Shown here piece after piece: positions 1 through 4,712 of a stretch of DNA of 8,485 nucleotides. The notes below the pieces were generated by a model. It worked only from the letters and a program-made list of their open reading frames with translations. It was not told where the DNA came from and made no database searches. The stretch is from positions 1 to 8,485 of the forward strand of contig CAMWMO010000034.1 of assembly GCA_947175305.1 (NCBI GenBank), written 5' to 3'. Positions within the stretch are counted from its first letter, which is position 1; every line of letters begins with the position of its first letter. This stretch comes from an uncultured Lachnospiraceae bacterium (lineage in GTDB: Bacteria > Bacillota > Clostridia > Lachnospirales > Lachnospiraceae). The translations under genes and the position numbers were made by a program.

Positions 1-736
1 GTCCAGCCAGGTTAAAGGTCTTGCTGGGTGCGGTGCAGGTGACAGAAATATCCGCATACTCTTTTTTCAGATTTGCAAACACCTGATGCTTCCCCTGAAA
101 AACAAAATCCTGATGGATCTCATCACTGACCACAGTCACCCGATGCTTCACGCACAAATCTCCCAGCCTCTCAAGCTCTTCCTTCTTCCACACTCTTCCC
201 ACCGGATTGTGGGGATTGCACAGGAAAAAGAGCTTGATCCGATGCTCTGTGATTTTCTTCTCAAAATCTTCAAAATCAATATGGTAATGGCCATCCTCGC
301 CCAGAGAAAGACTGTTGCTTACCACCTCTCTGCCGTTATCCCGGATCACCCCCGCAAAGGGATAGTACACCGGCTGCTGTATGAGAACGCCGTCCCCCGG
401 CTCCGTGTAAGCCTGCACCGCCATCGCCAGCGCAAAGACCACCCCCGGCGTCTTGACAAGCCAAGGCTTCTCCACCTTCCAATTGTGATGCTTAAGCATC
501 CAGCCGCTCACACTCTCAAAGTACCCCGGCACCTCCTCAGTGTAACCAAAAACGCCATGCTGTAACCGTTCCCGCAGAGCGTCCTGCACATAGGAAGAGG
601 TCTCAAAGTCCATATCCGCCACCCAGAGCGACAGCACATCCTCCGGCATGCCGCGCTCCACCGCATAATCATATTTGATACACCCCGTTCCGTGTCTGTC
701 TATCTCTCTGTCAAAATCCAAATTTCTCTCCGCCAT
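1..736 (-). CDS. PatB/MalY-type PLP-dependent C-S lyase / aminotransferase, 3' end outside window
   Basis: Fold-type I PLP enzyme of the MalY/PatB group. Known members cleave the C-S bond of cystathionine or cysteine conjugates to give a thiol, pyruvate and ammonia, and act in the cytoplasm. The reading frame is open from an ATG at 734-736 to the left edge, giving 245 codons of an expected total near 390, so the C-terminal third is missing. Visible motifs: the early W-V-A-D-M-D-F segment typical of the group near residues 38-44, N177 in CNPHNPVG, D205 and H208 in SDEIHQDF, and the Schiff-base lysine K239 in APSKTFNLAG. The start is supported by a GGGAG ribosome site about 11 nt upstream and by a strong promoter. 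No other gene of its operon lies in the window. Whether it is a cystathionine beta-lyase, a cysteine desulfhydrase or a true aminotransferase cannot be decided here; the family call is firm. Confidence 0.93.
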   Translation of the reverse strand, partial: MAERNLDFDREIDRHGTGCIKYDYAVERGMPEDVLSLWVADMDFETSSYVQDALRERLQHGVFGYTEEVPGYFESVSGWMLKHHNWKVEKPWLVKTPGVVFALAMAVQAYTEPGDGVLIQQPVYYPFAGVIRDNGREVVSNSLSLGEDGHYHIDFEDFEKKITEHRIKLFFLCNPHNPVGRVWKKEELERLGDLCVKHRVTVVSDEIHQDFVFQGKHQVFANLKKEYADISVTCTAPSKTFNLAG

Positions 737-796
737 ATGTTGTATACTCCCTCTTTTGAATGTCATTATCCCTATCGGATTACTATACTATGAAAT

Positions 797-824
797 ATTA
801 TAACAGGCCTGCAGAAAACTGCAA
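797..824 (-). promoter_or_regulatory. sigma-A type promoter of the PatB/MalY gene
   Basis: On the minus strand a perfect TATAAT (797-802) carries an extended TG motif (TGTTATAAT). A weak -35, TTGCAG (819-824), sits 16 nt upstream. The -10 lies about 60 nt before the start codon, giving a leader of roughly 55 nt. Confidence 0.7.
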
Positions 825-827
825 GCC
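806..827. repeat. inverted repeat overlapping the -35 of the PatB/MalY promoter
   Basis: GGCCTGCAG (806-814) and CTGCAAGCC (819-827) form nine facing positions with one mismatch around an AAAA centre. The repeat covers the spacer and -35 of the leftward promoter and lies upstream of transcription start, so a protein operator is more likely than an RNA hairpin. The regulator is unknown. Confidence 0.45.
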
Positions 828-909
828 CTAAACCCTACTTTCTTTCCGAGTGCAGCCAATAAAAAAGTTTGTCAAAAGTCAGCAGTGAGATGCAAAGGTT
901 AAGAACAGA

Positions 910-918
910 TGATATAAT
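910..918 (+). promoter_or_regulatory. extended -10 promoter of the Fst-like toxin gene
   Basis: TGATATAAT at 910-918 is a perfect TATAAT with the TGn extension; the -35 region is poor (TGCAAA at 891-896, 16-nt spacer). Transcription should begin near 925, leaving a leader of about 40 nt. That leader holds a small TCCG-GCAA-CGGA stem-loop (939-950) just before the ribosome site AGGGGG (952-957). Structured leaders that hinder ribosome loading are usual in Fst-type toxin mRNAs; here that role is inferred. Confidence 0.65.
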
Positions 919-956
919 AATTTTGTTGTCAAACCCAATCCGGCAACGGAAAGGGG

Positions 957-987
957 GTGAACACATGGAAATATTGGCTTCATTTTT
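957..987 (+). repeat. direct repeat copy A, covering the toxin ribosome site and start
   Basis: These 31 nt align without gaps to 1104-1134, with 25 identities. The identities include two perfect 10-nt blocks, GTGAACACAT (957-966) and CTTCATTTTT (978-987). Copy A runs from the end of the ribosome site through codon 8 of the toxin. Its partner is the 5' part of the antisense RNA, so the RNA would be partly complementary to the toxin translation start. Confidence 0.85.
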
Positions 988-1060
988 AATTGCCGTTATG
1001 GCTGGTGTAGCTTGCCACTACATCATCAAGTGGTTAGACGGCAATAACCATGACAACTAG
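965..1060 (+). CDS. Fst-like small hydrophobic type I toxin (31 aa)
   Basis: Candidate membrane toxin of a type I toxin-antitoxin system. The peptide has a single hydrophobic segment (about residues 3-22, EILASFLIAVMAGVACHYII) followed by a polar tail K-W-L-D-G-N-N-H-D-N. This layout, and the W-L-D before a charged end, matches the Fst/Ldr-type family of Gram-positive toxins, which insert in the membrane when over-produced. The start at 965 is chosen because AGGGGG lies 7 nt upstream. A longer frame opening at 869 would start before the promoter -10 and has no ribosome site. A bidirectional terminator begins 8 nt after the stop codon, and a convergent promoter beyond it makes the proposed antitoxin RNA. 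The family assignment comes from recalled family features and from gene architecture; a harmless small membrane peptide is the main alternative. Confidence 0.75.
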   Translation: MEILASFLIAVMAGVACHYIIKWLDGNNHDN

Positions 1061-1067
1061 CCCAAAT

Positions 1068-1099
1068 GAAAACCCCGGAGCCGCTACTCCGGGGTTTTC
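1068..1099. terminator. bidirectional rho-independent terminator of the Fst-like module
   Basis: A perfect 13-bp stem, GAAAACCCCGGAG (1068-1080) with CTCCGGGGTTTTC (1087-1099), encloses the 6-nt loop CCGCTA. A/T runs at the stem base make it work in both directions. It would end the toxin mRNA and the convergent antisense RNA, leaving the two with fully complementary 3' hairpins whose loops can make first contact, as in pAD1 par. It may also end the leftward transcript of the gene at 1205-1795, which shows no terminator of its own. Confidence 0.92.
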
Positions 1100-1103
1100 G
1101 CTT

Positions 1104-1134
1104 GTGAACACATAGATCCACTGACTTCATTTTT
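1104..1134 (-). repeat. direct repeat copy B, inside the antisense RNA
   Basis: Partner of 957-987, offset by exactly 147 nt and with six mismatches, all in the middle part. The copy ends only a few nt inside the predicted 5' end of the antisense RNA, so nearly all of it would be transcribed as antisense sequence. Same role as DRa/DRb in the par locus of pAD1 (established for that plasmid, inferred here). Confidence 0.85.
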
Positions 1135-1144
1135 GCCTATCGGC

Positions 1145-1173
1145 ATTATAGCATATGCAAAAAAAGATTGCAA
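1145..1173 (-). promoter_or_regulatory. strong promoter of the antisense antitoxin RNA
   Basis: Minus strand: TTGCAA (1168-1173), a 17-nt spacer, then TATAAT (1145-1150) with the TGC extension. Better matched than the toxin promoter on the other side, as expected if the unstable antitoxin must be made in excess. Confidence 0.8.
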
Positions 1174-1204
1174 TATTCCAAGAGCATCCATTCATACGGA
1201 ACCC

Positions 1205-1795
1205 CTACCAGCACTTGCTGCACCTACCATATCCGTCGCTAATCGCATCTTCCAAAGAAACCTGTCGGGCCTTGTTGGGATTCATTCTTCCGCAGTTGTT
1301 TATGCTATGATACTTATCTCCGGTAGCGGAAAGCCATACCATTTCACCTACGGGTGTAGGCGTGCTCTCCTCGGGGGCCGAAGGCTCTTCCACAACAGCG
1401 GTTTCTTGCGGTTGAGCAGGTTCGGACTGTGCAGCTACGCTTGTTTCCTGAAGAGCGGTCTTTTCAGATTGTGATGCCAATAGTTTTTGTTCTTCTGCAG
1501 CCTTTTGTTCTTCAGCTTCTCTGGCAGCCTGCTCCTCGGCCTGCTTTTTCTCTTCTGCCTCTTTAGCGGCTTTTTCCTCCGCTTCTTTGGCAAGTCGCTC
1601 CTCTTCCGCTTTGGCAGCGTCTTCATCCGGGGTGGAATCATCTATGGAATCTTCCGTGTCAATGTCGTACTCCGCCTGATAAGCCGGAACGGATACTTCT
1701 GTGGATTCCGCTTCCTTGTCCGGCGTCAGTGCGCCGATGGCAGCACAAGCAGCGATGACACCGATAATGATACCCTTTGTGTTCTTTTTAGCCAT
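1205..1795 (-). CDS. membrane-anchored Glu/Lys/Ala-rich protein with C-terminal Cys/His domain
   Basis: A 196-residue protein of unknown function. Residues 1-7 are basic (MAKKNTK) and 8-24 form one hydrophobic segment (GIIIGVIAACAAIGALT), which reads as an uncleaved signal anchor; there is no convincing lipobox. An acidic stretch follows to about residue 60, then a highly charged A/E/K/Q-rich region (about 61-115) likely to be a helix or coiled coil, then a Pro/Glu-rich linker. The last 45 residues form a compact domain: W-L-S-A-T-G, Y162-H163, C168, then G-Y-G-R-C192-S-K-C195-W. This YH..C..CxxC pattern recurs at the ends of many Firmicute surface or nuclease-related proteins and could bind zinc. 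The start has AGGGG about 12 nt upstream and its own promoter. It diverges from the dinJ-like operon. The acidic and charged composition suggests an exposed stalk, with the Cys/His head possibly outside the cell; this is inference. Confidence 0.85.
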   Translation of the reverse strand: MAKKNTKGIIIGVIAACAAIGALTPDKEAESTEVSVPAYQAEYDIDTEDSIDDSTPDEDAAKAEEERLAKEAEEKAAKEAEEKKQAEEQAAREAEEQKAAEEQKLLASQSEKTALQETSVAAQSEPAQPQETAVVEEPSAPEESTPTPVGEMVWLSATGDKYHSINNCGRMNPNKARQVSLEDAISDGYGRCSKCW

Positions 1796-1850
1796 GACTT
1801 TATAGTTCCCCTTTCTTTTGTGCCCTAATTTGACTTATATCTGTAGTCAA

Positions 1851-1879
1851 ATTATAAGATAGGTGAAAAGAAATGGCAA
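1851..1879 (-). promoter_or_regulatory. promoter of the membrane-anchored protein gene
   Basis: Minus strand: TTGCCA (1874-1879), 17-nt spacer, TATAAT (1851-1856); 11 of 12 consensus positions. Transcription should begin near 1844, giving a leader of about 50 nt. It is divergent from the antitoxin-toxin promoter that starts 23 nt further right. Confidence 0.78.
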
Positions 1880-1901
1880 GAATATTCCTCTCCGCGATAA
1901 A

Positions 1902-1936
1902 TTGACATTGTCCAGACATTACTTATATGATACAAT
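1902..1936 (+). promoter_or_regulatory. promoter of the DinJ-YafQ type operon
   Basis: TTGACA at 1902-1907 with TATGAT at 1926-1931 (18-nt spacer) is the best pairing. TTGTCC at 1908-1913 with TACAAT at 1931-1936 (17-nt spacer) is an overlapping alternative. Two GACATT copies (1904-1909 and 1915-1920), 11 nt apart and so on the same helix face, lie between the boxes. They could be contacts for the ribbon-helix-helix antitoxin, which in this family represses its own promoter; the site is not proven. Confidence 0.65.
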
Positions 1937-1964
1937 ACTAGTGCAAAATCAATGGAGGTGTACT

Positions 1965-2228
1965 ATGGCTACATTACAAATTCGTATTGATGACATGTTA
2001 AAAAAACAAGCAGATACCTTGTTTTCCAGTCTTGGATTGGACACATCCACGGCGATACGCATTTTTTTGAATGCGTCTATAGAAAACGCTGGTATTCCTT
2101 TTTCCGTACAGCACAAAAACCCTTCTTATTCGCTTCAGGAAGCCGTATATGACAGTAGATTCCGCAGAAACCTGAACGGTCCTTTCGATAATGCCGAAGA
2201 TGCTGTCGCATCCATGCTGGAGGATTAA
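1965..2228 (+). CDS. dinJ: RelB/DinJ family antitoxin
   Basis: An 87-residue type II antitoxin. The N-terminal half (MATLQIRIDDMLKKQADTLF, then SSLGLDTSTAIRIFLNASI to about residue 45) is a typical ribbon-helix-helix DNA-binding fold of the RelB/DinJ family: a short strand for operator contact, followed by two helices that dimerise. The C-terminal half (from about 50) has the mixed charged sequence expected of the toxin-wrapping tail. The ATG at 1965 is preceded by GGAGG at 1954-1958 with a 6-nt gap; a frame extending back to 1863 would cross the promoter and lacks a ribosome site. The toxin gene follows after 3 nt. Expected to neutralise the toxin in a complex and, with it, to repress the operon. 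Family call firm; the symbol is used by homology. Confidence 0.92.
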   Translation: MATLQIRIDDMLKKQADTLFSSLGLDTSTAIRIFLNASIENAGIPFSVQHKNPSYSLQEAVYDSRFRRNLNGPFDNAEDAVASMLED

Positions 2229-2231
2229 TGC

Positions 2232-2510
2232 ATGTACAAGATCGTCTACACAAACCGTATGAAACGAGACGCAAAATTGATGCAAAAGAGGGGCAAGGAT
2301 CTGGGAAAACTGGTCAATGTGCTTTCACTATTGGCAAGCGGTAATCCTCTGCCAATTCAGTACAAGGATCATTCTTTGACGGGAAATCTGCAGGATTTCA
2401 GAGAGTGCCACATCGAGCCTGATTGGCTGCTTATGTACCAAATCTATGAGGATACTCTCATCCTCTCAGCTACCGCAACCGGTACGCATGCAGATCTGTT
2501 TGGTAAATAA
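2232..2510 (+). CDS. yafQ: YafQ family mRNA interferase toxin
   Basis: A 92-residue toxin of the RelE/ParE superfamily, YafQ branch. E. coli YafQ enters the ribosome and cuts mRNA, preferring in-frame AAA codons. Residues H47, H60, D64, W65, H86 and F90 fall in the same order and with almost the same spacing as the E. coli catalytic and supporting set (H50, H63, D67, W68, H87, F91), and the DHSLTGNLQDFRECHIEPDW block is hallmark sequence. The full length and intact active site suggest a working toxin. Its ribosome site GGAGG (2219-2223) lies inside the end of the antitoxin gene, 8 nt before the ATG, so the two are likely translationally coupled. A hairpin follows at 2534-2562. Confidence 0.95.
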   Translation: MYKIVYTNRMKRDAKLMQKRGKDLGKLVNVLSLLASGNPLPIQYKDHSLTGNLQDFRECHIEPDWLLMYQIYEDTLILSATATGTHADLFGK

Positions 2511-2533
2511 CAGATTTCTCCCCAAGAAATACA

Positions 2534-2562
2534 ATAAGCGGCTACAAACCGCAGCCGCTTAT
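2534..2562. terminator. hairpin between the convergent yafQ-like and M56 protease genes
   Basis: ATAAGCGGCT (2534-2543) and AGCCGCTTAT (2553-2562) form a perfect 10-bp stem with a 9-nt loop, 24 nt after the toxin stop. Rightward there is no T-run directly after the stem, so as a rightward terminator it is imperfect. Leftward it is followed by TGTATTTCTT, which is moderately T-rich. It probably separates the two convergent operons. The rest of 2511-2671 holds only a weak 6-bp stem (2594-2610) and no gene. Confidence 0.6.
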
Positions 2563-2671
2563 CACTTCCCCTTCTACACTGTTTTTTATTCAACAGCCTG
2601 CTCGGCTGTAATACGCATCATACTGTTTTCCGGTTTCTCGGAAGAAATCAGTTCTCTTCCGTCCCGCGTTA

Positions 2672-4024
2672 TCAGTGCGGGCAAACTTCATATGTAATAG
2701 TTTTTATTTTTTCGCCCCGTATCACGGTACCACACTTACTACATCTCTGTGCACGATACTCCGTTACCACACAGCCTCCTCCTGAAGTTTTTCCATGATC
2801 TGTTAACGTCCCCGAAACATAATCATGGCTGCATCCTCTTTGAACCGGCTCCGTGATTGGATAAATATTTCCCTCCTCATCGATAAACTGGTTATCATAT
2901 CGTATCTCCAGTTCTTCAAAGACATCGAGGACTTGTATTTCTTCCTGTCCTGCCTCGTCAGAAACAAACATGAGACTGTCCTTGTCCAACCATTCCTCTA
3001 TCTCCTCCTGTGAGGTACCCTCTGACGCAATCTCATGAAACGTATCCCTATACGCAAACGCCGTCATCGAATTGGCAAACGCCAGCACTGTCACCAGTGT
3101 AACCGCCGCCACCTTGTTCCATTTCTTTCTTCTCATCAGATTATCCATCCTTTCCTTTAGTTTCTTCGCATTATCTCCAAAACCGGCTCTGAACCGCAGT
3201 TTCGGTACCTTCGATTTCTTTGGTTTGCCGCTGTCCCGCGCTTCCTCAATAAGCAGGAGCAGATATTCATCTACTTCCCCTTCCGATCTGCCCTCCATCA
3301 CCGTCTCATCGCAAGCCCATTCGCTGACGCGCTCGAAATCATTAAAGAGAGCCCACATGAACAGATTCCACCAGTGGAGGAACTTTACAAACTGTATGAG
3401 CACTTTCCAGAGAACGTCCCAACGCTTGATATGTACCATCTCATGGCGGATCAGCAATTCCGCTTCCCGACTTCCCACAGGTCTGCCGCAATGAATGATC
3501 GGTCTGAAAATTCCAAAGGTTATCGTAGGCGCTCCGTCCTCTCCTTGAAACAGCAGGATATTGCGCTTGATCCGATACTCTTCTTTCAGCGATTTCAACA
3601 CCGCACTTTGAGACTCCGTCATGTTCCGGTCAGCATGTTTAACAAACCAACGGATCGTCTGCAGATATTCCCATACCTCCCGTAACAGCAAAAGACAGGC
3701 AACCGTCAACCATACAATGATCGCCGTAATCTGGAGCTTAGCGTAGATATTGAGATACATCTTCTCTTCACTGCGCAGTACATAATTCGTCCATCGCAGC
3801 GTTACCTGCACACTTTCCGCCCGCTCCTTGGGCATAACCATACTTATGATTTTCATATACCAGCTTTTCAGAAACGGCAATGGGATCAGGTAGTACAGAA
3901 CAGCCGCCTTGGCCAGCAGATAATGCATTCTGGCTGAAATCTTATCCCGCAACAGATATTTCGCAAGCAGATAGAGAATCGTCATCGTGCTTCCCGAAAG
4001 GGACATCACCAGAATATATTCCAT
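2672..4024 (-). CDS. BlaR1/MecR1-like M56 membrane metalloprotease (antirepressor)
   Basis: A 450-residue membrane protease predicted to inactivate the BlaI-type repressor encoded just upstream. Order: hydrophobic N-terminal helices (about 1-20, 35-55 and 95-118), a cytoplasmic M56 domain with the zinc motif H194-E195-M-V-H198 and the downstream E235-W-A-C-D-E segment supplying the third ligand, a further helix near 303-325, then an outer tail of about 125 residues. Classical BlaR1 proteins have about 600 residues and end in a penicillin-binding sensor; that domain is absent. Instead the tail is acidic and closes with C398-S-H400, C418, C428-S-K-C431 and C448-P-H450, which looks able to hold zinc or form disulfides. 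The ribosome site GGAG lies 5 nt before the ATG, and only 8 nt separate the gene from the repressor stop. The signal it senses is unknown; a beta-lactam response is unlikely on this evidence. Confidence 0.9.
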   Translation of the reverse strand: MEYILVMSLSGSTMTILYLLAKYLLRDKISARMHYLLAKAAVLYYLIPLPFLKSWYMKIISMVMPKERAESVQVTLRWTNYVLRSEEKMYLNIYAKLQITAIIVWLTVACLLLLREVWEYLQTIRWFVKHADRNMTESQSAVLKSLKEEYRIKRNILLFQGEDGAPTITFGIFRPIIHCGRPVGSREAELLIRHEMVHIKRWDVLWKVLIQFVKFLHWWNLFMWALFNDFERVSEWACDETVMEGRSEGEVDEYLLLLIEEARDSGKPKKSKVPKLRFRAGFGDNAKKLKERMDNLMRRKKWNKVAAVTLVTVLAFANSMTAFAYRDTFHEIASEGTSQEEIEEWLDKDSLMFVSDEAGQEEIQVLDVFEELEIRYDNQFIDEEGNIYPITEPVQRGCSHDYVSGTLTDHGKTSGGGCVVTEYRAQRCSKCGTVIRGEKIKTITYEVCPH

Positions 4025-4032
4025 TCGATCTC

Positions 4033-4395
4033 CTAGTGTTTCTCCAAGATTCGGATCAGTTCTTCCGCTTCGCTGTCTTCAATGGCATTGTCCTTCACAA
4101 ACGCCGCCACGAATTTACTCAGCTTCCCCCCATACATCCGGTCGATCGTCGCCTTCATCTGTATGCTTCCATACTCTTCTCTGCCATATAAGGGTTCCAC
4201 CAGTCTGTTTTCCCGTTTGACCAATCCCTTATTCTCCAGCCTTGACAGGAAAGTATTAAGGGTCTGACGCTTCCAAACCTTTCCGTCTGCCTCAAACAAT
4301 GCAAGGAGCTGTGACTGCTTAATGCCGCCTTCCTGATCCCACAGCTTCTCCATCACTTCCATCTCTGCCTCCGACACGCTAACAACCTTTTTCAT
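4033..4395 (-). CDS. BlaI/MecI/CopY family transcriptional repressor
   Basis: A 120-residue winged-helix repressor. The N-terminal domain (residues 6-75) has the family pattern: VSEAEMEVMEKLWD as helix 1, and the recognition helix in WKRQTLNTFLSRLENKGLV (41-59), followed by the wing around KRENRLVEPLYG. The C-terminal helices (about 80-118) form the dimer arm. The A98-F99 bond lies where S. aureus BlaI is cut (N101-F102), so the same inactivation route is possible; this is inferred from position only. The ATG at 4395 is chosen because GGAGG (4401-4405) is 5 nt upstream; a longer frame to 4479 would run through the promoter and operator. It is followed by the M56 protease gene in one operon and should repress itself through the repeats at 4422-4473. 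Confidence 0.94.
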   Translation of the reverse strand: MKKVVSVSEAEMEVMEKLWDQEGGIKQSQLLALFEADGKVWKRQTLNTFLSRLENKGLVKRENRLVEPLYGREEYGSIQMKATIDRMYGGKLSKFVAAFVKDNAIEDSEAEELIRILEKH

Positions 4396-4421
4396 GGTTT
4401 CCTCCGTTTTTATCTGTGCGG

Positions 4422-4473
4422 GCATTCGACTATAGTACATAGTCATCAATAATATACTACTTTTGTCGAATGC
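4422..4473. promoter_or_regulatory. candidate BlaI operator: nested inverted repeats over the -10 and start site
   Basis: Outer arms GCATTCGAC (4422-4430) and GTCGAATGC (4465-4473) are perfect 9-nt inverted copies 34 nt apart. Overlapping the left arm is a second palindrome, GACTAT-AGTAC-ATAGTC (4428-4444), covering the predicted transcription start. BlaI/MecI-type repressors bind dyads with TAC/GTA-rich halves at their own promoters, so this palindrome is the best operator candidate. Confidence 0.65.
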
Positions 4474-4479
4474 TGTCAA
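4451..4479 (-). promoter_or_regulatory. promoter of the BlaI-M56 operon
   Basis: Minus strand: a perfect TTGACA (4474-4479), 17-nt spacer, TATATT (4451-4456). Start expected near 4444, about 50 nt before the repressor ATG. The promoter is flanked or overlapped on both sides by the inverted repeats listed separately. Confidence 0.8.
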
Positions 4480-4482
4480 TTG

Positions 4483-4534
4483 TTTACTACAATTTATAAT
4501 ATTATACTTTCCCTTTTAAATCAAGTGTAGTAAA
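4483..4534. repeat. second long-spaced inverted repeat upstream of the BlaI promoter
   Basis: TTTACTACA (4483-4491) and TGTAGTAAA (4526-4534) are perfect 9-nt inverted copies, again 34 nt apart. TACTACA/TGTAGTA resembles BlaI/MecI half-sites, and a further TACTAC occurs at 4455-4460 inside the promoter. It may be an auxiliary repressor site. The AT-rich interior holds TATAAT-like sequences on both strands but no well-paired -35. Confidence 0.5.
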
Positions 4535-4546
4535 ATATCTTGCCTG

Positions 4547-4612
4547 ATTCTTTTTGGATTTTTTCTTATTGCACTGCTTGCCTACATAGATAGGAACAAC
4601 AAGCAAAAATAA
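4547..4612 (+). pseudogene. start-less remnant of a holin-like small toxin
   Basis: The frame ending at TAA 4610-4612 reads GFFLIALLAYIDRNNKQK (4556-4609), a hydrophobic stretch plus a basic tail. This strongly recalls the C-terminal half of the putative holin-like toxins (Hol_Tox type) of Firmicutes. The frame is open back to a TAA at 4517-4519 but contains no ATG or GTG, no ribosome site, and no recognisable N-terminal third, so the gene seems to have lost its 5' part, probably where it meets the BlaI upstream region. The setting supports the call: the stop codon abuts a perfect terminator stem, and a convergent promoter lies beyond it. Family recognition is from memory and the segment is short. 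Confidence 0.55.
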
Positions 4613-4654
4613 ATAAGCCTACCTTGTTTCTTAGCCAAATCAGGTAGGCTTATT
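4612..4654. terminator. bidirectional terminator beside the toxin remnant
   Basis: AATAAGCCTACCT (4612-4624) and AGGTAGGCTTATT (4642-4654) form a perfect 13-bp stem with a 17-nt loop. Leftward it is followed by TATTTTTGC, a good U-tract; rightward by TATTATAA, weaker. Besides serving the small RNA module it is the first terminator met by transcripts of the ABC exporter operon, which ends at 4772 without one. Confidence 0.88.
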
Positions 4655-4706
4655 ATTATAAGCATATAGGAAGGCTAACCACTTTGTGGGCGGTTGCTCT
4701 TCTTAT
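4612..4706 (-). ncRNA. candidate antisense RNA of the decayed holin-like module (about 95 nt)
   Basis: The promoter at 4713-4741 should start a leftward RNA near 4706 that ends at the stem 4612-4654. The 5' part can form a second imperfect hairpin (GGCTAACC near 4674-4681 against GGTTGCTC near 4692-4699). The arrangement, with a toxin stop at the foot of a terminator and a convergent RNA beyond it, is that of Firmicute type I modules such as TxpA/RatA. With the toxin broken, the RNA may be a leftover or act on a related toxin elsewhere; both are inference. Confidence 0.55.
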
Positions 4707-4712
4707 GTTCAT

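Larger units (their letters stand above)
1068..1138 (-). ncRNA. candidate antisense antitoxin RNA (RNA II-like, about 70 nt)
   Basis: A convergent promoter at 1145-1173 should start an RNA near 1138 that ends at the terminator 1068-1099, so about 70 nt, close to the size of pAD1 RNA II. Its 5' half reads through the complement of repeat copy B (1104-1134), so it can pair in part with the toxin translation start at 957-987. Its 3' half is the terminator hairpin, complementary to the end of the toxin mRNA. It holds no plausible reading frame. Its expected role is to block toxin translation; RNA evidence is absent here. Confidence 0.75.

Noticed and set aside
86..565. A 159-codon plus-strand frame over the left end.
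   Set aside because: It is antisense to the PatB/MalY gene, which has all its PLP motifs; the frame has no family features or ribosome site.
869..1060. A 63-residue version of the small toxin gene starting at 869.
   Set aside because: The start lies upstream of the promoter -10 and lacks a ribosome site; the ATG at 965 has AGGGGG at the right distance, and the added residues look random.
1863..2228. A longer antitoxin starting at 1863.
   Set aside because: The extension would cross both candidate promoter pairs; the ATG at 1965 follows GGAGG and gives the normal antitoxin length.
2594..2610. ACAGCC/GGCTGT hairpin as terminator of the M56 gene.
   Set aside because: The stem is only 6 bp and there is no T-run after it in either direction.
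4396..4479. An N-terminal extension of the BlaI-type repressor to 148 residues.
   Set aside because: It would translate through the promoter and operator; homologous proteins begin at the M-K-K-V start, which has a perfect ribosome site.
4495..4506. TATAAT boxes on both strands between the 4483-4534 repeat arms as extra promoters.
   Set aside because: Neither has a credible -35 at 16-18 nt; the AT-rich sequence gives such boxes by chance.
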